64,000 nt of DNA from Gigaspora rosea (Eukaryota > Glomeromycota > Glomeromycetes > Diversisporales > Gigasporaceae). The first letter of the stretch is position 1; each line of letters starts with the position of its first letter. A program made the translations under genes and the position numbers. This document shows positions 21,985-33,277 of the stretch, piece after piece. The notes below the pieces were generated by a model. It was not told the origin of the DNA and ran no database searches. It worked only from the letters and a program-made list of their open reading frames with translations. Location of the stretch: the NCBI GenBank assembly GCA_003550325.1, contig QKWP01000200.1, forward strand, positions 233,571 through 297,570. Direction: 5' to 3'.

Positions 21985-22606
21985 ATATGGTCCGGTGCAA
22001 AAAGGTTCATGCCTCAAATAGTTATTAGTAAACTTTTTTTTTTACAAAATAATTTTTAATATTTTTAATTTATTAAAAGTGACTAGTATTCGGATTATTA
22101 AAAATATAAAATTTTTAATAACTTTTTTGATAAAATAAAAAGTTTTATTTATGCTAACTTTCTTAAAAAATCAATTGTAAAATTTACTATATAAATTTAA
22201 TAGTAATTTTTATATATTTATATAGTAAAAAATATAATTACTTGACTTTAATAGCCAATTTTTTAACAACTAGTAATCCAATTTTGCCCAAATTTTAACT
22301 GTATGTTTATATATGCACACTAATGCACTTGCATAATACAAACTTATAAAACTGCATACTGTTTGTGAAAATGGTTAAAATAGATTTTTTTCTAAAAAAA
22401 ACTTTTTTTTTTTTTACTCAATTCAAAAAGTGAATTGTTAAAATAAAACTATATTATTATAATAAAAATTATACAAAAAGATAAATTATAACCTACTTTA
22501 TTTTATATAAAAAAATTAGAAACATTTAATTATAATTTATTAAGCTATTTAAGTACAAAAATTAAATTCATTTTTGAGGTATGAACCTTTTCGCTCCGGA
22601 CCATAT
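21985..22606. mobile_element. MITE with ATATGGTCCGG ends
   Basis: The left end is ATATGGTCCGGTGCAAAAAG and continues GTTCATGCCTCAAA. The right end is its near-perfect reverse complement, finishing CGCTCCGGACCATAT. The 620-bp element is very AT-rich and non-coding, and is nested in 20957-23229. Confidence 0.85.
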
Positions 22607-23483
22607 TTTATAATTAGAAGTTAAATTTGTATAGAAATTAATTTTAATCATTTAATTGCATCTAAAAGTTTAACTTATTCAGGTGTTATGATAAAACGCA
22701 GTATAAGAAGCATTTGTATAAGAATGGAGTTGTAAATAGCATTAGTAAATATTATAAAAATATATATATATTTGAATACTTAAATCAAGTGATATGTCAA
22801 TAGACAAAACTGGTAATATCAGAAATAAATAAAAAAAAACAAGGCATAACTTAAACTTGAAATACTTAAAATAATCCTTTGGAAGAGATAATCATGTATC
22901 AAACTGGTTTAATATAAAATGCAAATCAGACCACAATGTTATGTGAAAATATAACCAATCAAAGAACAGTATTTGTTCACATCGTTTTACTCTTCAGATA
23001 ATATACACTATATTGCACTCTGTTCCTGGTACAGCCAAATTAATTTTAATGATTAAATTGTTTCAACAGTTAATTAATTTTGATGGTTAATTTAATTTAA
23101 ACCGTTGAATTAATTTTGACTATTAAATTAATTTCAACTGTTGAAAATAATTTCAGTTTCAACAGTTGAATTTAATTTTCAACTGTTGAAATTTACAAAA
23201 TTAAAATTTAATTTCACTGCCATCTATACCCATGGCTTGTACCCTCTACTAGCTTTAAGTTCTAGATGGTGCCCTATAAGAATGGGTATTGGTATGGGTT
23301 GGCACGGGATTGTCTGGATAGTCATGTGTCATGTGGCATATAAAGGAACCAAAAGTTGACAGTAGAGCTATTAATAGCTTTAGTGGGTTGGCTTGGCTTT
23401 TAAAACAGTGGCTCCGGCTTGAGCCATGACTATTGAAGTCATGGCTTAAGCCATGGCTCAAGCTATGGCTCAAGCCATGTCAG

Positions 23484-24948
23484 TATTACATTCTGGAACA
23501 ACTAATAAAAATTTGGCCCAAATTAATTCAGCTGAATTCGATAAGTTATTGAAATGTTTGAAAATAGATCTTACCAAAGAATAGAAATCGAAATTTAGGT
23601 TAGTTTTTTAAAAACGAATTTTTCATCTTCGACAAAAAATGAAAAATAATTAGAAATGAATAAATGCCTTTGTTTGAACAAAAATGGCTTGCCAAAGAAT
23701 AGGATTAAAATTTAGTTTAATTTTTTAAACCAAATTTTTTCTTCTTCGACAAAAAACGAAAAATAATTAGAAATGAATAGATGCTTTCATTTGAACAAAA
23801 ATGGATCTTGCCAAAGAATAGGAATTAAAGTTTTATACAATTTTTTAAAACCTAATTTTCGTCGAAGAACAATTAGAAATAAATAAAAGCTTCGTTTGAA
23901 CGAACATGGATCTTGTTAAAGAATAGGGATTGAAATTTTACAGAATTAAAGTTTTATACAATTTTTTAAAACCTAATTTTCGTCGAAGAACAATTAGAAA
24001 TAAATAAAGGCTTCGTTTGAACGAACATGGATCTTGTTAAAGAATAGGAATTGAAATTTTACACAATTTTTTAAAAAACAAAATTTCGTCGAAAAATAAT
24101 TAGAAATGAATAAATGCCTTCGTTTGAACAAAAATGGCTTGCCAAAGAATAGGATTAAAATTTAGTTTAATTTTTTAAACCAAATTTTTTCTTCTTCGAC
24201 AAAAAACGAAAAATAATTAGAAATGAATAGATGCTTTCATTTGAACAAAAATGGATCTTGCCAAAGAATAGGAATTAAAGTTTTATACAATTTTTTAAAA
24301 CCTAATTTTCGTCGAAGAACAATTAGAAATAAATAAAGGCTTCGTTTGAGCAAAAATGGATTTTGCCAAAGAACAGGAATTAAGAAAGTTTATGACTTAC
24401 AAGTACGACAAGTACTGGTATGCATGTCAATATTTGGGCCCTCAAAAGTAGAAACTAGACAATTTGTCAGAGCACGGGTTTTGAAAAAATCGGCAAAAAC
24501 TATTTTGTTATACAAGACCAAAACAATCTAAAAATAGTATATTCATGATTAACAAACCTGTTTAAACAAAATTATTAGATCTGTAGACCTGTAGATTGCT
24601 TTTAAAATCTCAGTAAATCTATTTTTAGATTATAGCGTCAAAAGCTTTTAACCGTTGTATCACAAAATTTATTAAGTGATCAGGCTTTCGTTATTAAGTA
24701 AAAAAGTTTGGGCTTTAAATTTTACATCTGATCAATCAAACAGGTTAATTTTCAAAAAATTGACAAATTTTCTGGTTTCTACTTTTGAGGGCCCATTTAG
24801 TCTTATTTCTGTATTGTAATATATATTAGTCATCTCATCTTACAGTCTTATTAAACTATGTATATCATATTATTCACATTATCGACTTAGGATAATTAAT
24901 TTCAGCCAAATTTTTATCAGTTGTCACAGAATTTATGAGAACAGTATA
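23484..24948. mobile_element. TA-type element with a long internal tandem array
   Basis: The ends (CTGGAACAACTAATAAAAAT on the left; ATTTTTATCAGTTGTCACAG on the right, reverse complement) match the inner parts of the MITEs at 4444-4851 and 38032-38196. This is a larger member of that family. Its body is a minisatellite at 23570-24370, followed by unique AT-rich DNA in which no transposase was recognised. Confidence 0.65.
23570..24370. repeat. 100-122-bp tandem repeat, about eight units
   Basis: Units start at about 23573, 23690, 23812, 23912, 24034, 24139, 24261 and 24361, each with TTGCCAAAGAATAGG or TTGTTAAAGAATAGG and then AATAATTAGAAAT-AATA and CGTTTGAACAAAAATGG. The stretch 23690-23880 is nearly identical to 24139-24330, showing a higher-order duplication of about 450 bp. 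It has no consistent open frame. Confidence 0.85.
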
Positions 24949-25351
24949 ATCATGAGCTGCAGCTTAAGCTGAGCCACAGTTAAGCTGCGGCTCTAAGTTA
25001 TATCTCAAGCCACAAATTAAGCTGCAGTTCTAAGATTCAGCTCAATCACTATGGCTCCTCGGCTTGGACTGGCTTGGCTCTATTATGCAGCTGAAGCCGG
25101 CTTCAAATGAGCCGTTAACAACTCTAGTTGACAGAATGGCATATAATACGTTTTACAGTATTGACGCATGCATTGGGTGGCATGTATGAGCACATTTTAT
25201 TTCGTTACTTTATGTGTAATTACCCGAGCCAAAACCCATAAGCTTTGGTTTAGTAAAGTGCAGCAAAACCCAGTCCATTTACGGTCCAAAATGTCTGGGT
25301 AAACAGTCCAATTCAGACTAATTCAACATGCCAACACTGATCACAGTCATA

Positions 25352-25655
25352 CAAGTGATCTGAGCAAAGGTTTAATAATTATAGAAAAATAACTTAAGTG
25401 AAGGTTTAATAAATAACTTGAGCAAAGGTTCAGTAAGTTATATAAAAAAATAATTTAAGCGAAGGTTTAATAAGTAATTTGAGTAAAAGTTCAGTATGTA
25501 ATTTGAGCGAATGTTCAGTATGCAATTTGAGCTAAGGTTCAGTAAGTTATATGAAAAAAAATTTGAGCAAAGGTTTAATAAGTAATTTGGGTAAAGGTTT
25601 AGTAAGTAATTTTTGAGCGAAAGTTCAGTATGCAATTTGAGCGAAAATGTTATTG
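25352..25655. repeat. 26-28-bp minisatellite
   Basis: About ten degenerate units of AAGTAATTTGAGCAAAGGTT type, some with an added AGTTATATAAAAAAA spacer. The - strand reads as a Leu/Asn-rich pseudo-repeat peptide, which is only a by-product of the repeat. Confidence 0.8.
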
Positions 25656-26109
25656 TTATTAAATAGTTTGTTAATCTACATAATAAAAAAAAATCATTAC
25701 TTATTTCGTCTCTAAACACTTCTGTTTCATTTCCGATTTCGAAATTTTTTAATACACAAATAAGATTTTTTAAACTCTTAATTAATTCCGAAATACGCTA
25801 TTTTCTTTTTTAATTCTGAAACCCCTTAATAAAATTATTTTATATGCAAATGACCTAAATGAACTTAATAACAAAATGATTGTCATGATTTGATGACTTA
25901 GGGTATTTAAATTTCGATCAACTGATCGTGTTCCCGGGCATATAAACTTTTACTGGACTTAGGTCCGAGCCTACAAATACTTCGCCCAACCCAGCCTACT
26001 TCGAAGCCTATACATATTGTCGTTATGGAGTTAAAGTTAATCAATCAATGTAGAAAAATTAGATATGGGAGACAAACTTTATAAACACAATGACCGAATG
26101 ACATATGAC
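25656..26109. other. Spacer, right part duplicated at about 40620-40785
   Basis: No gene was seen. From about 25945 (TTGGACTTAGGTCCGAGCC-like) to 26101 the sequence is collinear with 40620-40785. The hAT element that follows is missing from that second copy. Confidence 0.55.
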
Positions 26110-26436
26110 TAGGGTTGCTGGTGCGGGGTACTTGGCGACGCCAATGGTGCACTGATATGGATGGTGCACCTGGCGCGCCAAACACTGGTATGGTGCAGGG
26201 TGGCGAGCCAATCAGATTTAACTCCAATAAAGTTTATTTATTGGTTACGATCTTACTCGTAATCCGCCACATTTCTTTTTAGATTAAAACGGAAAAGATT
26301 TCTAAGATGCGCTATATGAATTGTGCAAGTGGAATATCAGATCTATCTTACTAAAAAAGAAAAAATAAGAGCCTACTTCGTGGTAAATTTGTCCAATAAG
26401 TAACGTTTTACTTACTTTTTTGATATTAAAAAAATC

Positions 26437-26652
26437 TTGCTTGCGTTTGATGGAATCTTTGGACAAGATTTTGTTAGACAGTGCCAGGATGACCCCAATA
26501 TTCAGGCTAATGATCTTGTTATCCACAGTGATGACATTGTTTATAAACAGCTGATTCTTAAAATTGATCTGCATAAATCAATTGATGTAATCATCGATTT
26601 GATTAAATCATCGATTGGATCATTTTCTACCTATGGTTATTGGAAAATTTAA
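26437..26652 (+). pseudogene. Open frame inside the hAT element, 71 codons
   Basis: The frame begins with a TTG and encodes an acidic, protein-like stretch (FDGIFGQDFVRQCQDDPNIQ). It may be an exon or captured host fragment carried by the transposon, or the remains of a transposase; no conserved residue supports the last. Another frame on the opposite strand overlaps it. Confidence 0.22.
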
Positions 26653-27457
26653 TTATTACAGTACTGATAATAATTGCGTATTATATATTTATTAATAACG
26701 ACAATAAAAATTACGCATTTTATCAAAGACGATAATAATTATTAATATTCAAATGGATATTTCCATTGATCTTTTTATTGATACTGTATTTATGAAATAC
26801 TGTAAATCTTTATTGTTACATGCTTTATTTTTTTTTTATTCATTATATCCGAATCGATCTTTATCATCTTGTACTACATATTTTCTTCTTCACACTTTAT
26901 TGATTCGCAAGGATATGGCGTGAAATTCGTTATAAAAAATTCCGATCTTCAATGTAACGAGAAATTCAGCTAATACCTTTAAGGTTCTTTGTATTGGCGT
27001 ATCAGAAGAATTGCATATGCCTAATCAAGTATTTTGAAAATTTAACGAAATAATCAGTTAGCTACCCACCATGCTGAACATTACGGTCATGAAAAAACCT
27101 GGAAAAAGCTAAACTTATGTTATTTTTTTTTTTTAAAAAAAAAAAAAATCTTCTGACACCCGCCCAGATTTTGCCGTTGCCGAAAAACAAATGCGATGTT
27201 TCTACACGGGGAATGCAAAGACTATTAATATATGTATGATTATTCGAATGTATTCTTTTAATGCATGCAAATTTAGCTACGATCATATATTTATTCTCTT
27301 TTTATTTATTTATATATATATTTTTTTTAAATTTTTTAAATTTATTATTATTATTATTTTTATTATTTCTAAATTTTTTTCGCTTGCTTTTTTTTTTAAT
27401 AATTGTTAATTGGATTCCCATTCTAAATGATAATTCAGAATCGACATAAATTCAGAA

Positions 27458-27748
27458 ATGACGCGGCAAGAATACATAAACTACTTTTTATCATTATTTG
27501 GTGATCGCCTTAAGATTCAAATTGCGTTTAATGCAATTTTATTTAGATATATTAATTCGATTTTATTGAGTTTTTTTTTATTTAATATTTATTTAATGGT
27601 ATTAGATTCACTCGGTCTCGATAAACTCACCAATAATTACTTCACAGAAAACTTAATTCGCAGAGAATTAATTTCAAGCAAGGTTATTTTGCAGCTGATT
27701 AATTCATGGACAAGTCTTTTTCATAGGGGTTATTTTATCAACAACTAA
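27458..27748 (+). CDS. Open frame inside the hAT element, 96 codons
   Basis: It starts at an ATG (MTRQEYINYFLSLFGDRLKI) with a hydrophobic middle (NSILLSFFLFNIYLMVLDSL). The composition may only reflect AT-rich DNA. No transposase motif was seen. Reported because it is the longest ATG-started frame in the element. Confidence 0.2.
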   Translation: MTRQEYINYFLSLFGDRLKIQIAFNAILFRYINSILLSFFLFNIYLMVLDSLGLDKLTNNYFTENLIRRELISSKVILQLINSWTSLFHRGYFINN

Positions 27749-27948
27749 TTTCGCAGGCAAGTTAATTCTAGTCATTGTATTCAGAGTTAAGTTTAAAATT
27801 GGTGCAATTTAAAAAAAATTGTCGGTCAATATATTGAATTAATGGTTTGTAAAGTTAATATTTTTTAATATGGTGCACCTATGCACCAAAAAATTTAATG
27901 GTGCACCAATGGTGCACCATTAAATTTATATGCGCACCAGCAACCCTA

Positions 27949-28562
27949 CATATGACCCTCAAATGACCCTAAATGACCATGGTAATTTGGTCACGAGTCA
28001 ATTTCCAAATGACCCAAAGTTAAGGTGACCAATAATGACCTGTCATATCGGGGTCATTTGAGGTTGCAAATGACTAGGTCATTTACCATCACTGCTATAA
28101 CGGTTGTGAGCCATGAGACTCTATAGAGATAGGCACGATCATTTACGGTCTATTGCATCAGGTATGATAAACTGGTATTTGAGTAACCTGATGATCTGTA
28201 TCGATTTCCTTTGTTCTTTGAGTTTTCTGCTCGACATTGTGTCCAGCAATCCACCCCACCATGCCCAAAAGAAAGAAAAAAAGAAAGGGGTAAAAGAGAA
28301 ACAAGTCATTGGGCTCTCAGAAAAAAAAAGAAAGAAAGAAGACCAAAGTATGATGCTTGAAAAGTTTTACTCACGTGATGTCCTGCGGCTTGTTCTGCGA
28401 CCTTATCCTATATTGAATTACGTGATTAGATACAGGAAAAGGATGTGACTATAGGAAGGGTGATCATGACTGTTGTGTGCGAGGAAGGGGCACACGACGA
28501 GATGAGCAATAATAATGGTATAGATGAGCAGATAATACCGGCAGGCTGATTTTTAAAACCTG
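27949..28562 (+). other. Duplicated segment, inverted copy at 35635-35960
   Basis: The first part (27949-28130) is a TGACC/GGTCA-rich patch shared with about 40785-40990. The part 28150-28530 is homologous to the reverse complement of 35635-35960: both contain GTATTTGAGTAACCTGATGA, a purine-rich AAGAAAG tract, CCTGCGGCTTGTTC and GCAATAATAATG. A 111-codon open frame (28113-28448, +) crosses it, but the two copies do not share one frame throughout. It may be a decayed 5' exon region; no function can be given. Confidence 0.45.
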
Positions 28563-29761
28563 TTAACAAGGTGTAATTACTTTGAAGGTTTATGTATCAA
28601 AATTTTTCTAATGTTTACCAAAGGTTCCATTTTTGAAACTATGATCACTTAATACATGTTTATAGCCTTTTAGCAAAAAGAACCAAAAAATGTGCTAACG
28701 TAAATACATTATGTCGATGTGAAAAAAATTAAAAGCACGTAAAGATTGTGAGCAATGTAAAAATCATCCAAAGTGTGTGCAAGAAGCACCACTCATATGC
28801 AATAATTGTCTTCATAAAGTATTAGAAAAAGAATTTGATAACCGGTCAAGCAGAAATGTACTAATTGATGAATTTATTCAAAATGCACAACAATCATTGT
28901 CTTATATTCGATACCCTGAATGGATTCCATATAATTTTTTTACTAAAATAAAATGTAATAATAGGGGAGAATTTTGCGCAGTAATTTTTGCAAAATGGAA
29001 CCAAGGTGCCAAAACCATGCAAACGTCTAATAATATGCGTCATTATTTTCAATCAGATCCCTATGCAGTTGTTTTAAAAAAATTAAAAAATATGAATCAA
29101 CTTTCACTTATAGAAAAGCAACACCAAGATTTACGTAATTGTTATACATTATATGGAATAACCCAAAATCCTTCAACATTAGAATATATGCTTGTAGAAC
29201 TCACATCTGTATGTGACAGATGTCTCTAAAATGTTTTAATAAATGAATTTTCTAACTGGGCCAGTAGAAATTTCAAATTGACAAATTTATTCAAGACACA
29301 CAAAGTTCATGAACCTATGATAAATATCCTGAATGGATTCCCTATGACTCTTTATCAGAAATAAAATATATTAATAGAGGTGGATTCAGTACTGTATATT
29401 CTGCAAAATGGAATAAAGGAGCAAAATGTTTTTCTGTGATAGATGGAGACAAATATCATACTCGATCTGAGCCTTGTGCTGTTGATTTAAAACAATTAAA
29501 TAGCAGAAAAGACACAGTTCATCTTTTTCTTAAGGAGGTATAGATTAATACTATCTAATTTTTTTTAATATAGTCAATATTTAGTCAATTTTATTTTAAA
29601 TGAGATTAAAGCACAATTTAATTATACGGAGTTACTAAAGATCCTTCGACATCACAATACACGTTTGTAATGCATTATGCACCACAAGGGGATCTATGAC
29701 AATTCTTGCGGAAAAATTTTGATAAACTAACTCTAAAAAATAAAATATCAATGATGGATAA
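28563..29761 (+). pseudogene. K1: truncated Cys-ribbon/kinase pseudogene
   Basis: This copy aligns with K3 and K4. The start codon is gone (AATACATG where K3 has AATGGAACATG). One base is lost near 28728, shifting the frame before the ribbon unit. The open part encodes one ribbon unit, the first SGN module (about 28840-28890) and the first kinase N-lobe-like module. A TAA at 29227-29229 replaces a Ser codon, and another shift follows near 29272. The intron survives at 29538-29604. Within exon 2, sequence jumps near 29745-29752 from the LTLENK codons directly to the last codons of the gene, so about 0.8 kb, including the catalytic loop, DFG and APE regions, is deleted. It cannot make an active kinase. 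Confidence 0.85.
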
Positions 29762-30092
29762 TTATTTTACAAATTATGGCTGACATTTTGTAGTGATATA
29801 CTTTCAAGAGAAATAAAAACTAAAGAATACTTAATTACCTCTTTTTCAAAATAGAAATTGTTAAATGGAATCTTTGTGATATTATATTTTCTTTTTACCA
29901 TAAAAAAGAATTAAATATTTTTCACTACTCATATGGTTATGCTGATTTTTAAAACTTTGATAATAAACGTTATAGTTTGCGTTAAGCACTATGTTTTATA
30001 TAATTTAATTTTACTAAAAAGTTAATAATGGGTTTGATGCTTAATTCACAATATTGCTTTAACGAAAATATATACAATATGAAAAGAATGCT
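29762..30092. other. 3' flank of K1
   Basis: No gene was seen. The start is collinear with the 3' flanks of K3 and K4 (CTTTCAAGTGAATTAAAAAT-type text). The rest is AT-rich. Confidence 0.5.
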
Positions 30093-30347
30093 TCAATCAT
30101 TCCTATAAAGAGATGAGCAAGTAATTTCCAATCGACGAGATGTGATTTCGAGGTAAAAGTGTAAGCACTTCTTTTCGGCTTTTTTAGTGATGGAGTGAAG
30201 CATATTAGTCAACACAAAATACATGTAGAAATCATTATGAATGTTGATAAAGCTGGAACCAATTTGATCATGATCCAGCGGACAATAATGATAGAATGGC
30301 TTCTTGAAATTATCAAAGACTAGACGATCATTTTCTAGTGCAACCAC
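30093..30347 (-). pseudogene. Coding-like fragment, about 84 codons
   Basis: The frame has no ATG (first usable codon GTG) and remains open a little upstream, with a protein-like composition (ALENDRLVFDNFKKPFYHYC, then PLDHDQIGSSFINIHNDF). A stop closes it just upstream near 30385. It looks like an isolated exon or a gene fragment. No family is recognised and no second copy exists in the window. Confidence 0.3.
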
Positions 30348-31912
30348 TACTGACGCATAGTGTTCGAATTTTGGATCAAAACATTGTTCTTATGAGAACA
30401 GTATAATAGCTATTAGTTTCTCAAACTAATGCTTGCTAAAAAAATAAAAAATAAAATAAAAAAAATTGAAAAATTGAAAAAAATGGGTCGACGGGTTATG
30501 CAAAGCGAAAATTTACTATGCGTGATCCAATCCATTGGATTATGCGTTTATAGTACTGATCTTACAATTTAATTGGATTATATAAAGAACAAATATTAGA
30601 TATTCGAACGATATTTAACTCATCGGTTTGACAGTGATTATCATTAATCAGTCTGATAAAATATCGGATAGAATAAAATGAAATATATTTATGATGGGTC
30701 ATTTCATTTTAAATACACCAGTACGTGCGTGTGTTAATTTATTTATTTTTTTTTTAAATCTCACGACAACATAATTCTGTAAACACGACGTGTGAATTGC
30801 TATCCAATCAGATGTACTGATCTGTAATTTCTATGCACTAATAAAAAGTCTTCCTTAGAATTTTTGATACTGTAATAGTAAAGTTTCTTCTTAACTTAAC
30901 TAATGGCAAAACCTAACCTTAGGATCCTAGATAGAAATATTTAGATCATGTGTTATTATACGTATTTTTGCCATGCCACCATATTACCAATGAGCATTAT
31001 ACAAAAACACTTAATTCATCATAAAACCAATACACTTAATGTTATTTACATAACATCGTTCATAGTATAAAAATATTTTGCATTATCTGAAAAAAGAACA
31101 AATAATTTGTATAATATATCAAAATTTTCGTAATATATAAGTATAACTAAGTTTGTATTTATTGTACTAACGTACTTGTTAATGATGGGATCTGTTCACC
31201 CGTTTAAATTAACTAAAAATTCTAAAAATTGAAAATTGCAAAAAATTGACTGATATCTCTAAATGTATGCCATAGCATTTTTGCTTAGACTTTAAAAAAA
31301 AGAATAAATTATTGTAAAATTTCTAATTTTTTTTTGCTTAAATTTATTTTATTTCATTTTACTTTATTTATTTATTTATTTATTTATTTTTGAAATTATA
31401 ACTTCATGAATTTTTTTAAAATAATCATCTTTTTTTTGGTGGCATTTCTTTTTAACTGCCCAAATAACTGATCCTGATTTGCTTACAAGTGCTCTTGCTG
31501 CGCATAATAAAAAGAATTAATATTAATATTGCACGAAAAAGTTTATAATATTACTGTGCGCTTTGACGAAATAAATTATGATTTTGATGAATTAATTCTA
31601 TGCTTTGACGATAGTCGCGCTAGGATTATCATCGCGAGGATAACCAGTTTGTGGCTCATATGAAATAGAGGCTTATGAAAAAGACAATAGGTATGCATGT
31701 GATTGTACGTATGCGATACATATTCACTTGTTCTCTTCGTTGCCCGATTACCATCTGGCTCTTTCGTGGTAGGCTCGCCTCCCTCGACCTCATCATTCAT
31801 TGCACCTAGCATCTTGCTCGTTGTCATATTTAGCGAGTTTATTGTGCCGCACGCTCAAACTTGCCATTTTATTAAATTAGAATGCGCCACACCATAGCGT
31901 CATTATCATACA
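30348..31912. other. Spacer with one coding-like patch
   Basis: This is mostly AT-rich, with a TTTATTTATTTATTTATTTA run near 31360-31395. On the - strand, 31735-31827 starts at an ATG and encodes a polar, protein-like stretch (MTTSKMLGAMNDEVEGGEPT, then TKEPDGNRATKRTSEY). It is followed by possible GT donors, so it could be a first exon. Downstream exons were not found. Confidence 0.3.
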
Positions 31913-32256
31913 TAGGAACCGCATAAAAATTCCGCAGACACGTGATTTTGAACCAATCATGGCACAGAATCAGGTGTAACGTGAAAACGAAACAAAAACA
32001 GCCGGCTTTTTCAAAAATCGTCTATAGCGCAAAATTTGGCTTACACAACCACCTTCTGCGTCTTAACAAAAAAATTTCTTGCAAAATTTTGCTACATACA
32101 AGGCTCTTGCTTACATCGTCCGAACGCTCACCCTTACCTAATATCAAAAGTTAACTTTTTAATCGAAAAATGCAATGACGCGTCGCGATTTTTTTTCGGC
32201 CGATAAAATTTTAGCGCATATCATCACGTGCCTGCGGAAATTTTATGCGGTTCCTA
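31913..32256. mobile_element. MITE with TAGGAACCGCATAAAA ends
   Basis: The left end TAGGAACCGCATAAAAATTC and the right end ATTTTATGCGGTTCCTA are inverted; each is followed inward by CGCAGACACGTGAT or its near complement. The interior includes TTCTGCGTCTTAACAAAAAA, a phrase also found inside the element 34758-35324. No clear target duplication was read. Confidence 0.75.
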
Positions 32257-33277
32257 CTGTATGTATGATGTACAAAATTATGCTCTGTCACGTGTGTATA
32301 TCCACGTGAACATAGAATTGTTATGAGCAATAACGAAAGAGAAAGGTTATGAAGTGGAGCACTACTTCTCATGAATCTTCATAATGTTTAATAAAGTTCA
32401 TAATGTTTGATAAGAAATCCGGGTGAGAATAATCTAATAAAATATCAAAATGTAATTTCATTTGTAATATCCCTGAAAATTTTGATTTTTGCGATATATT
32501 ACCAAAATTTTCAGATTAATTAAAGAATTTTATGAGGCTCCGGACTTATACCGGGTTTTTTGATTCCTTATAAAAATTTTTTTATATGATATTATATCAT
32601 ATATAGTTTTGATCTACTTGACAGACCACCGTACTAATACTTATTTGCCACCGCAGTAATACATATTTAAGAACAACAATGTAACAAGTATGTGGTCAAT
32701 ATTGAGGCTACCGCAATAATACGGTCAAAGTTGACCACCATAGTAATATGTATTAAAGACCACTGCAGTAACATGTACTTGGTCAAAATTGAGACTACCG
32801 CAGTAATATGCATTGAGATCACAGCAATAATATGTATTTAGTCAAAGTTGAATGTGGTATCTTTGCCACAAATATCAAAAGTGGAAAAAAAGTAAAAAAA
32901 GCAATGCCATGATTTAAATTATTGCACATGCACTTTTATTAAAAGTTTTGTCAGAAGATACCTAAGAACGGTCGACCAATTTTAATATTCAATATGTAGG
33001 AAAAAAAATGGCCTTAAACATCAAAATTGGACTGGCAGATTTCAGTATTATTGGAGTCAAAAAAATGGCCTTAAACATCAAAATTGGACTGGCAGATTTC
33101 AGTATTATTGGAGTCAAAAAAATGGCAACAAATCAGGCAAATTCAGTGACATTATTAATGAACAATACAAACAATGCCTATTGATGTATATAAATACTCT
33201 AGAAGTAAATACTTTGTATATAAGTTGAAGTAAATTTCTAAATCTTTGCCAAAGTTTCAATTGTTAATAATTTTGAA
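32257..33277. repeat. Spacer with two tandem arrays upstream of K2
   Basis: At about 32620-32860 there are roughly ten degenerate units of ACCGCAGTAATATGTATT type, some with GGTCAAAGTTGA. At 33008-33121 a 57-bp unit (ATGGCCTTAAACATCAAAAT and onward) occurs twice in perfect tandem, with the start of a third unit. TATATAAATACTC near 33188 is TATA-like and 90 bp upstream of the K2 ATG. No gene was seen. Confidence 0.7.

Larger units (their letters stand above)
20957..23229. mobile_element. 2.27-kb insertion in D copy 2, GGCAGNGAAATTA ends
   Basis: The outer ends are inverted (TATGGCAGCGAAATTA on the left, TAATTTCACTGCCATC on the right), and each end is followed inward by an array of TTGAAATTAA and CAACTGTTGAAATT repeats (about 21020-21230 and 23037-23215). 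The paralogous positions near 9180 and 39950 lack it, so these are empty sites. The interior is very AT-rich, without a gene, and contains the MITE 21985-22606. Confidence 0.75.
23230..25351. mobile_element. CCCTATAAGAA-family element split by a repeat-bearing element
   Basis: The left part (23271-23483) starts CCCTATAAGAATGGGTATTG and resembles the left end of 34758-35324. The right part (about 24950-25330) contains ACCCATAAGC, GTAAAGTGCAGCAAAACCC and TTTACGGTCCAAAATG, matching the right half of the same family. The element at 23484-24948 separates them. Several CAAGCCATGGCT-like palindromic motifs lie around 23395-23480 and 24955-25090. It is non-coding. Confidence 0.55.
26110..27948. mobile_element. 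hAT-like element, 1.84 kb, TSD CATATGAC
   Basis: It begins TAGGGTTGCTGGTGCG and ends CGCACCAGCAACCCTA, with perfect 8-bp flanks CATATGAC at 26102-26109 and 27949-27956. The subterminal DNA carries many GGTGCACC motifs. Two short open frames lie inside (about 26437-26652 and 27458-27748, both +), but neither shows a hAT catalytic or dimerisation motif I can recognise. The paralogous site near 40784 is empty. Confidence 0.88.

Noticed and set aside
23570-24370. Idea that the 100-122-bp array is a centromeric satellite
   Set aside because: Only about eight units exist and they are bounded by transposon-type inverted ends; nothing else supports a centromere.
25438-25719. Leu/Asn repeat peptide on the - strand
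   Set aside because: It is only the translation of the 26-28-bp minisatellite; units change frame and length.
26045-26227. 60-codon frame on the - strand with GAPGAPSISVHHWRR text
   Set aside because: It spans the left end of the hAT element 26110-27948, where GGTGCACC motifs create GC-rich open frames.
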